NCBI GenBank assembly: GCA_026989475.1
Contig: JALSJG010000258.1
Coordinates: 1 to 5,512 of the forward strand
DNA: 5,512 bases
Source: Thermaceae bacterium
Lineage (GTDB): Bacteria > Deinococcota > Deinococci > Deinococcales > Marinithermaceae
Direction of reading: 5' to 3'
Shown here: one piece after another, positions 1 through 5,512 of the stretch
Layout: every line of letters starts with the position of its first letter
Position numbering within the stretch: position 1 is the first letter of the stretch
Translations under genes and position numbers: made by a program
The notes under the pieces: generated by a model
What the model was told of the DNA's origin: nothing
The model's input: the letters and a program-made list of their open reading frames with translations, nothing else
Database searches by the model: none

Positions 1-1003
1 CATTGAGGCGACCGGTCTCGCCGCTCTCGGTGTAGGTGTCGACCTCAAGGCCATAGGTCTGGCCGAGCTCGAGCACCGCTCCTTGCAGGTCGCTGCCGTC
101 TACCCGAACCCCGTCCTCATCGTCGAAGACCAGCGCGGGCTCGGTGTCGGAGACGGCATCGTCGGCGTCGGCCCCGCTGCTGGCCTGGTAGGCGTTCTCG
201 AGGTCGGGCAGGAGGCCCTGGCCCAGGCTCCGGGCCACGCTTCGATCGAGCCCCGCCTGGCCATAGCTAGCGGGGGCGTCCCCGTAGTCCCGATCCTGAA
301 TCAGGATCGCGAAGTCACTGATTTGCAACGAGATCAAGAAAAGTCGGGACCCATTGGAAGTTCCGTAAGCATTGTCGTTCTGCACCCGGAAGTGGATCTC
401 GGAGGTGTTTTGGAAGATCGCGCCCCCCCGGCAGGTGGCATCGGGATTTCCCGCGGTGTCCAGGCAGTCGCCCCCGTTCCAGCCCTCGAGCTGGGCGTTG
501 TACTGGAGACCGGGGGTACCCGCCGCATTGAGGGCCACCCGGCGGTAGGCAACCAGGGTCCCGGGGGCCAGGTAGGCGGCGCCGACCCCCGGGGGGATGT
601 AGAGGTAAACGTCGTCGCTATCGGTGCCGCTCGGGTACGCGTCGAGGTCAAAGGCGGAGAAGAAGATGCGGTCCACCACCACCGGGTTTGTGGTTCCTCG
701 CTCTACCAGCTGCAGGTGCAGCTCGATCCAAGCGTCGTCGTCGGCCGAGGAATTGTCCTCGATCCAGAGCTCGAGAAGGTTGTTGTCCACCACCACGCAA
801 TTGCTGCCGTGATCGTTCTCGTGAGCGGTCACGGTCAGCCGGACGTCGAGCGGGGTTCCCTGGTAGCGCGCTGGCGTTTCGATCACGAAGGTACCCGTAG
901 CGCATGTGTTGCTCGGGCCTTGGGAGATCCTCGTCAGGGGAATGTCGATTGCGGAAGCGGACAGTAGTACCGCGAAACCCACCCAATAAATCCAACGCTT
1001 CAT
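1..1003 (-). CDS. Secreted surface-type protein with DYGDAP/DDEDGV (GEVED-like) element; 3' end beyond window
   Basis: The reading frame opens at ATG 1003-1001 and runs 334 codons to the left edge without a stop, so only the N-terminal part is present. Residues 1-18 form a signal peptide: K2 R3, a hydrophobic core, then SASA with likely cleavage after A18. The mature part is acidic, beta-prone and has no lysine after K2. It has four cysteines (34, 69, 180, 191); C180 and C191 flank a 10-residue loop that may be disulfide-closed. Asp-rich turns lie near 83-90 and 119-131. DYGDAP at 239-244 followed by DDEDGV at 294-299 is the pattern that precedes GEVED-type domains in bacterial adhesin-like and surface proteins, and the visible end (GETGRLN) looks like the start of that domain. 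An in-frame TAG lies 6 nt upstream, and GAGGT is spaced 5 nt from the ATG, which fixes the start. The ligand and function are unknown. A cell-surface or extracellular role is inferred; export is the firmer claim. Confidence 0.85.
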   Translation of the reverse strand, partial: MKRWIYWVGFAVLLSASAIDIPLTRISQGPSNTCATGTFVIETPARYQGTPLDVRLTVTAHENDHGSNCVVVDNNLLELWIEDNSSADDDAWIELHLQLVERGTTNPVVVDRIFFSAFDLDAYPSGTDSDDVYLYIPPGVGAAYLAPGTLVAYRRVALNAAGTPGLQYNAQLEGWNGGDCLDTAGNPDATCRGGAIFQNTSEIHFRVQNDNAYGTSNGSRLFLISLQISDFAILIQDRDYGDAPASYGQAGLDRSVARSLGQGLLPDLENAYQASSGADADDAVSDTEPALVFDDEDGVRVDGSDLQGAVLELGQTYGLEVDTYTESGETGRLN

Positions 1004-1008
1004 AGACT

Positions 1009-1013
1009 ACCTC
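1009..1013 (-). promoter_or_regulatory. Ribosome binding site of the secreted-protein gene
   Basis: GAGGT on the minus strand lies 5 nt before the ATG at 1003. It decides the start, because the in-frame stop TAG falls between it and the ATG. Confidence 0.75.
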
Positions 1014-1045
1014 GCTTTCGTTCCGAGTGCCCGTCAAGACCGGCC

Positions 1046-1064
1046 GAGCGGGGGCTTCCCGCTC
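1046..1064 (-). promoter_or_regulatory. GC-rich hairpin in the 5' leader of the secreted-protein gene
   Basis: A perfect 7-bp stem, GAGCGGG with CCCGCTC, encloses a 5-nt loop. It lies between the predicted transcription start (about 1078) and the ribosome site, so it would form in the leader RNA. No U-run follows it, so it is not an intrinsic terminator. It could protect the 5' end or affect translation, but no riboswitch class was recognised. Confidence 0.4.
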
Positions 1065-1084
1065 CGCGACCCACCGCGAAGCGT

Positions 1085-1113
1085 TTTATAAGCCTTAAAC
1101 AAGGGGAGTGCAA
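1085..1113 (-). promoter_or_regulatory. Sigma-70-type promoter for the secreted-protein gene
   Basis: On the minus strand, TTGCAC (1113-1108) and TATAAA (1090-1085) are separated by 17 nt, close to the housekeeping consensus. The start of transcription would be near 1078, leaving a leader of about 75 nt before the ATG at 1003. The site lies in a locally A/T-richer stretch after the carA terminator, so the downstream gene is likely transcribed independently of the arginine operon. The -10 overlaps an imperfect inverted repeat (GTTTAAGGCTTATAAAAC), which might be an operator. Confidence 0.65.
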
Positions 1114-1143
1114 GCGATACCGCACCACCCCGAAACGATAAAC

Positions 1144-1154
1144 GCCCCAGGGGC
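1144..1154. repeat. Short palindrome GCCCCAGGGGC
   Basis: A perfect 5+5 inverted repeat around a central A, upstream of the predicted -35 element. It could be a small cruciform or a protein-binding site, but at this length in GC-rich DNA chance is possible. Confidence 0.3.
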
Positions 1155-1168
1155 TTGGTACGGCTTTT

Positions 1169-1179
1169 GTAATCATTAC
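1169..1179. promoter_or_regulatory. Palindrome GTAATCATTAC, possible operator
   Basis: A perfect 5+5 inverted repeat (GTAAT/ATTAC around one base) in A/T-rich DNA, about 55 nt upstream of the -35 element of the secreted-protein gene. Its symmetry and position fit the binding site of a dimeric regulator acting upstream of the promoter. The regulator is not identifiable, and only one copy was seen. Confidence 0.3.
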
Positions 1180-1221
1180 CAGCATAAACTCCCCGGAAGC
1201 GTACACCCTCGAATAAGTATA

Positions 1222-1247
1222 GAACACCCCCCAAATGGGGGGTGTTC
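1222..1247 (-). terminator. Intrinsic terminator after carA
   Basis: An 11-bp perfect stem (GAACACCCCCC with GGGGGGTGTTC) with a 4-nt loop begins about 13 nt after the carA stop codon. In the minus direction it is followed by TATACTTATT, a moderate U-rich tract. In the plus direction no U-rich tract follows, so it works for the arginine operon. It marks the end of the operon and shows that carB does not follow in the same transcript. Confidence 0.85.
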
Positions 1248-1260
1248 GGATTGGCTCCCC

Positions 1261-2428
<1,168 letters not shown>

Positions 2429-2436
<8 letters not shown>

Positions 2437-2977
2437 CCCTCTCCTCCAGCACCTTAAGGACCGGGACCTCGGGGCAGTTGTCTTGGAAGGGGCAGTCCCG
2501 GCACTCGAACCAGACCTTCCGGGGAAACGCCTCGGGCTCGGTGACCTGGTAGCCGAGGCGGGTGAAGAACTCCTCCTGGATGGTGAAGGCAAAGACCTTG
2601 GGGATCCCAAGCGCCCGGGCCTCGGCCTCGGCGGCCCCCACCAGGATCCGGCCGAGCCCTTCCCCCTGGCGCTCGGGGTGGACCGCCAGCGAGCGGATCT
2701 CGGCGAGGTCGGACCAGAGGATGTGGAGGGCCACCGAGCCGAGGAGCACGCCGTCCTCGTCCTCGATCACGTGGAAGTCGCGGAGGTTTTCGTAGAGCTG
2801 GCCCTTGGAGCGGACCAGCATGAAGGACTCCCGGGCCCAGTACTTGATCAGGTCGTGGATCTGGTCCACGTCGCCGACTTTGGCCTTGCGCACCCGCCAG
2901 CGCGCGCCGCGCCGGATTTTGGGCAGTTCGACGGGCTTGAGCTCGAGCTTCATGAGAGGCCTCACCCGCTCGCTCAT
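2429..2977 (-). CDS. GNAT N-acetyltransferase, ArgA-like (probable stand-alone N-acetylglutamate synthase)
   Basis: A 182-residue GNAT-fold enzyme. Residues 28-150 are the acetyltransferase domain: the VRKAKVGDVDQIHDLI start (29-44), the central strands with ALHILWSDLAEIRSLAV (83-99), the acetyl-CoA loop RQGEGLGR (103-110), and EEFFTRLGY (135-143). The block LHxLWSDLxEIRxxAV...EFFxRxGF is, from memory, characteristic of short ArgA-type synthases such as M. tuberculosis Rv2747 and of the acetyltransferase domain fused to ArgH in some marine bacteria. These make N-acetylglutamate, the first step of arginine synthesis. The C-terminal part carries C159, C162 and C168 (C-x2-C-x5-C), seen in many relatives and possibly metal-binding. 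The first 27 residues are an extra N-terminal segment. The start at 2977 overlaps the argH stop as ATGA behind a strong AGGAGGAGG; M9 is a weaker alternative. The position between argH and carA supports an arginine role, but another small-molecule acetyltransferase cannot be excluded. Confidence 0.85.
2443..2447 (-). promoter_or_regulatory. Ribosome binding site deciding the carA start
   Basis: GGAGG on the minus strand, 6 nt before ATG 2436-2434, lies inside the end of the acetyltransferase gene. It supports the short CarA start over the longer open frame. Confidence 0.75.
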
Positions 2978-4374
2978 GCCTCCTCCTCTACAAGGCGAGC
3001 CCGGGCTTGCTCGAGCTGGCGGCGCACGGCCTCGGGGGCGGTGCCGCCGTAGGAGGTCCGGGCGTGGATCGCCTCCTCAAGCCGCAGGAGCCGAAGGGCC
3101 TCCTCCTCAAAAAGCGGGGAAAACGCCCGGAGCTCTTCAAGGCCGAGGTCTTCAAGCTCCCGCCCCTCCCCGGCGAGCTTTTTCACCAGGGCCCCGACCA
3201 CCCGGTGGGCCTCCCGGAAGGGAAGCCCCTTCTTTGCCAGATAGTCGGCGAGGTCGGTGGCGAGGGCGTACCCCCCCTTCGCCGCCCGGGCCATGGCAGC
3301 GGGATTCCACTTGAGCTCGGGGAGCATCCGGGCGAGCAGCCGGATCGAGGGGAGCACCTGATCGAAGGCGTCAAAAAGTGGCTCCTTGTCTTCCTGGAGG
3401 TCCTTGTTGTAGGCAAGCGGCAGACCCTTCACCACCGTGTACAGGGCCACGAAGCTCCCCAGCACCCGCCCCGCCTTGGCCCGAATGAGCTCGGGGATGT
3501 CGGGGTTTTTCTTCTGGGGCATGATCGAGCTTCCGGTGGCGAAGGCGTCGGGCAGCTCCACAAAGCCGAACTCGAAGGAGGAATAGAGGATGAGCTCCTC
3601 GGCAAGCCGTGAGAGCGTCGCCTGCAAAATGGCGAGCGCCGCGAGCGTCTCGAGCACGAAATCCCGGCTCGCCACCGCGTCCAGGGAGTTGGGCATGGGC
3701 CGGGCGAACCCAAGCTCCCTCGCGGTCATGAAACGATCCACGGGAAACGAGGTCCCGGCGAGCGCCGCCGCCCCGAGCGGGGACTCGTCGAGCCGGCGCC
3801 CGGCGTCAAGTAGCCGACCCTGGTCGCGGGTGAACATCCAGTAGTAGGCCAGGAACCAGTGGGCGAGCAGGATAGGCTGGGCCCTTTGCAGGTGGGTGTA
3901 GCCGGGGAGCACGGTGCCGGCTTCCAGGTGACGCTCGGCCTCCTCGACCAAAACCCGGCGCAGCTTTCGGAGCTCGCCGATCAACTCCTGAAGGGCCCGC
4001 TTGGTCCATAGCCTAAGATCGGTGGCCACCTGGTCGTTCCGGCTCCGGGCGGTGTGAAGCTTCTTGCCCACCGCTCCCACGAGCTCGGCGAGACGGGCCT
4101 CGAGGTTCATGTGCACGTCCTCGTGCTCCTCCCGCCAGGGAAAGCGGCCCTCCTCGAGCTCGCGCTCGATCTGGTCGAGGCCCTCGAGGATCCGCGCCAC
4201 CTCCTCCGGCTTCAAGATGCCCACCCGGCCGAGCATCCGGACGTGGGCCCGGGAGTTCGCGAGGTCCTCCCGCCAGAGCCGGCGGTCGAAGGCGAGCGAG
4301 CTGTTAAAGGCCTGGGCCAGGGCGTCGGTCTCCTCGGAAAAACGCCCGCCCCAGAGCTTTTTCGCCTCTTTCAT
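2974..4374 (-). CDS. argH: Argininosuccinate lyase
   Basis: ArgH splits argininosuccinate into arginine and fumarate, the final step of arginine synthesis, as a cytoplasmic homotetramer of the fumarase/aspartase superfamily. The 466-residue length is normal. It begins with the family hallmark LWGGRF (7-12). The three conserved active-site regions are present: HTARSRNDQ (107-115), GYTHLQRAQP (158-167, with the catalytic-base candidate H161) and the signature GSSIMPQKKNPD (281-292, with catalytic S283). The KDLQEDKEP block (324-332) and the C-terminal helical domain ending in an Arg/Glu-rich helix are also intact. No frameshift or missing key residue was seen. ATG 4374-4372 overlaps the argG stop as ATGA, and the gene's own stop overlaps the next ATG in the same way, so translation is probably coupled along argG-argH-acetyltransferase. 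Confidence 0.98.
   Translation of the reverse strand: MKEAKKLWGGRFSEETDALAQAFNSSLAFDRRLWREDLANSRAHVRMLGRVGILKPEEVARILEGLDQIERELEEGRFPWREEHEDVHMNLEARLAELVGAVGKKLHTARSRNDQVATDLRLWTKRALQELIGELRKLRRVLVEEAERHLEAGTVLPGYTHLQRAQPILLAHWFLAYYWMFTRDQGRLLDAGRRLDESPLGAAALAGTSFPVDRFMTARELGFARPMPNSLDAVASRDFVLETLAALAILQATLSRLAEELILYSSFEFGFVELPDAFATGSSIMPQKKNPDIPELIRAKAGRVLGSFVALYTVVKGLPLAYNKDLQEDKEPLFDAFDQVLPSIRLLARMLPELKWNPAAMARAAKGGYALATDLADYLAKKGLPFREAHRVVGALVKKLAGEGRELEDLGLEELRAFSPLFEEEALRLLRLEEAIHARTSYGGTAPEAVRRQLEQARARLVEEEA
2979..2987 (-). promoter_or_regulatory. Strong ribosome binding site of the acetyltransferase gene
   Basis: AGGAGGAGG on the minus strand sits 1 nt before the ATG at 2977, with its first AGGAGG 4 nt away. 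It lies within the last argH codons and favours this start over the downstream M9. Confidence 0.75.
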
Positions 4375-5512
4375 CCCCTCCCCAGAACCCGCGCGCGCAC
4401 TTTCAGCCTGAGGGCGTTGATCTTGATGAAGCCCTCGGCGTCCTTTTGGTCGTAGTCGCCTTCCTCGTCGAAGGAGACGAGCCGCTGGTCGTAGAGCGAG
4501 ACCGGGCTCTTGCGGCCGGCGACGATGACGTTCCCCTTATAGAGCTTGAGCCGGGCGGTGCCGGTGACGTCTTGGGCGATGGCGTCGAAGAGCGCCTGGA
4601 GCTTTTCGCGCTCGGGGGCGTACCAGTAGCCGTAGTAGACGAGCTCGGCGTACCGGGGAGCGAGCTGATCCCGGAGGTGGAGCGCCTCGCGGTCCAGGGT
4701 CAAGGACTCCACCGCCCGCCGGGCGTGGTAGAGGAGCGTGCCCCCCGGGGTCTCGTAGACCCCCCGGGACTTCATGCCCACGTAGCGGTTTTCGACGAGG
4801 TCCACCCGCCCCACCCCGTGGCGACCGGCGATCTCGTTCAAGCGGGCGAGCAGCGCCGCCGGCCCGAGCCGCTCGCCGTTCACCGCCACCGGGTCGCCGC
4901 GCTCGAAGGTGATCTCCACGTACTCGGGTTCGTCCGGCGCGGCCTCGGGGTTTTGGGTAAGGCGGAACATCTCCGCGGGGGGCTCGGCCCAGGGGTCCTC
5001 CAGGATGCCGCCCTCGTAGGAGATGTGCAGGAGATTCGCGTCCATGGAGTAGGGCTTTTCCTGGGTCACCGGCACCGGAATTCCGTGGCGGCTCGCGTAG
5101 GCCACCAGATCGGGCCGGCCTTTCATCTCCCACTCCCGCCAGGGCGCGATCACCTTGAGGTCGGGGTTCAGGGCGTAGGCGGTGAGCTCGAAGCGGACCT
5201 GGTCGTTCCCCTTGCCGGTAGCCCCGTGGGCGACCGCCTGGGCTCCCTCCTCCTCGGCGATCTTCACCATGTATTTGGCGATGAGCGGCCGGGCGATGGC
5301 GGTGCCGAGGAGGTAGTAGCCCTCGTAGAGGGGCGCCGCCCGCATCATGGGGAAGACGAAGTCGCGGACGAACTCCTCCTTGAGGTCTAGGGCATAGGCT
5401 TTTTTCGCGCCGGTCTTGAGCGCCTTTTCCCGGGCCTCCTCGACCTCCTCCCCCTGCCCGATGTCGGCGGTGAAGGCGATGACCTCGGCGTCGTAACGCT
5501 CGATCAGCCAGC
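4371..5512 (-). CDS. argG: Argininosuccinate synthase, 5' end cut by the window
   Basis: ArgG joins citrulline and aspartate using ATP to form argininosuccinate. The frame is open from the right edge: the first whole codon is TGG at 5510, and 379 residues are visible. By family comparison about 20 N-terminal residues are missing, including the SGGLDTS pyrophosphatase loop that binds ATP. The visible start WLIERYDAEVIAFTADI is the conserved region right after that loop, so an ATG at 5348 is internal and not the start. Conserved blocks, in visible-residue numbering, are the ATP/citrulline-binding GATGKGNDQVRFE (about 96-108), PYSMDANLLHISYEGGILEDP (about 153-173), MKSRGVYETPGG (about 246-257) and the C-terminal YDQKDAEGFIKI (about 353-364), which helps oligomerisation. 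The stop overlaps the argH start by 4 nt. Any operon promoter or arginine operator would lie outside the window. Confidence 0.97.
   Translation of the reverse strand, partial: WLIERYDAEVIAFTADIGQGEEVEEAREKALKTGAKKAYALDLKEEFVRDFVFPMMRAAPLYEGYYLLGTAIARPLIAKYMVKIAEEEGAQAVAHGATGKGNDQVRFELTAYALNPDLKVIAPWREWEMKGRPDLVAYASRHGIPVPVTQEKPYSMDANLLHISYEGGILEDPWAEPPAEMFRLTQNPEAAPDEPEYVEITFERGDPVAVNGERLGPAALLARLNEIAGRHGVGRVDLVENRYVGMKSRGVYETPGGTLLYHARRAVESLTLDREALHLRDQLAPRYAELVYYGYWYAPEREKLQALFDAIAQDVTGTARLKLYKGNVIVAGRKSPVSLYDQRLVSFDEEGDYDQKDAEGFIKINALRLKVRARVLGRG
4375..4383 (-). promoter_or_regulatory. Ribosome binding site of argH, closely spaced
   Basis: GGGGAGGGG directly precedes the argH ATG on the minus strand. 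The GGAGG core is only 2 nt from the ATG, closer than usual. Together with the ATGA overlap this suggests that argH depends on ribosomes arriving from argG. Confidence 0.55.

Noticed and set aside
675..800. Repeated GTGGTGGTGGAC in the secreted-protein gene as a possible repeat unit
   Set aside because: The two copies encode VVVD in unrelated contexts and the flanking residues differ, so this is codon bias rather than a duplicated module.
83..967. Plus-strand 294-codon open frame
   Set aside because: It is opposite the signal-peptide-bearing minus-strand gene, whose DYGDAP/DDEDGV motifs are clear. The plus-strand product is Val/Gly/Glu-rich antisense sequence typical of GC-rich DNA.
1000..1234. 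Two minus-strand open frames of 75 and 66 codons in the intergenic region, the longer one ending in an ATGA overlap with the secreted-protein gene
   Set aside because: They begin at non-ATG codons inside the terminator hairpin, cross the predicted promoter and leader, and encode Arg/Gly-rich sequence without recognisable features. An internal ATG at 1185 has a GGGGAG nearby, but it lies upstream of the promoter used for the next gene, so a leader peptide is unlikely.
2437..2610. 58-codon N-terminal extension of CarA
   Set aside because: The extension is Ser/Arg/Pro-rich, lies within the acetyltransferase gene in another frame, and is not found in CarA proteins. The ATG at 2436 has a well-placed ribosome site.
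4371..5348. argG starting at ATG 5348
   Set aside because: The same frame stays open to the window edge and encodes conserved ArgG residues (for example WLIERYDAEVIAFTADI), so the true start is outside the window.
4446..5390. Plus-strand open frame of 314 codons opposite argG
   Set aside because: Antisense shadow of argG with no recognisable domain or ribosome site.

Overview
The window comes from a GC-rich bacterial genome. All five genes read on the minus strand. Codon use is strongly G/C-ending, translation starts are tightly coupled, and GGAGG-type ribosome sites are strong. The form of the arginine proteins and the acidic, lysine-poor exported protein fit a thermophile of the Deinococcus-Thermus group (Thermaceae such as Thermus, Oceanithermus or Marinithermus). 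That placement is inferred from protein style, not from a database match.

Right-hand part (1261-5512): an arginine/carbamoyl-phosphate operon, transcribed right to left. The order is argG (5' end cut off by the window), argH, a small GNAT acetyltransferase of the ArgA-like type, and carA. The genes overlap by 4, 4 and 8 nt, so they are almost certainly one transcript with coupled translation. ArgG and ArgH carry out the last two steps of arginine synthesis (citrulline + aspartate to argininosuccinate, then arginine + fumarate). CarA supplies ammonia from glutamine for carbamoyl phosphate, which is used to make citrulline. The GNAT protein resembles the short stand-alone N-acetylglutamate synthases, which would provide the first step. 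The operon would then combine the entry, the carbamoyl branch and the exit of the pathway. carB is not next to carA here: a strong hairpin terminator follows carA.

Middle (1004-1260): a 257-nt intergenic stretch, visibly richer in A/T over about 1081-1220. It holds the carA terminator, two short palindromes, a good sigma-70-type promoter (TTGCAC, 17 nt, TATAAA), a GC-rich 5' leader hairpin and a ribosome binding site.

Left-hand part (1-1003): the first 334 codons of a secreted surface-type protein that continues beyond the left edge. It has a signal peptide, a beta-rich acidic N-terminal region with four cysteines, and a DYGDAP...DDEDGV element typical of the segment before GEVED-type domains in bacterial surface proteins. 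It has its own promoter and is not part of the arginine operon.

No RNA gene, CRISPR array, insertion sequence or tRNA was seen. No clearly new biological system is evident. The most interesting items are the ArgA-like acetyltransferase with its conserved-looking cysteine trio and the uncharacterised secreted protein.
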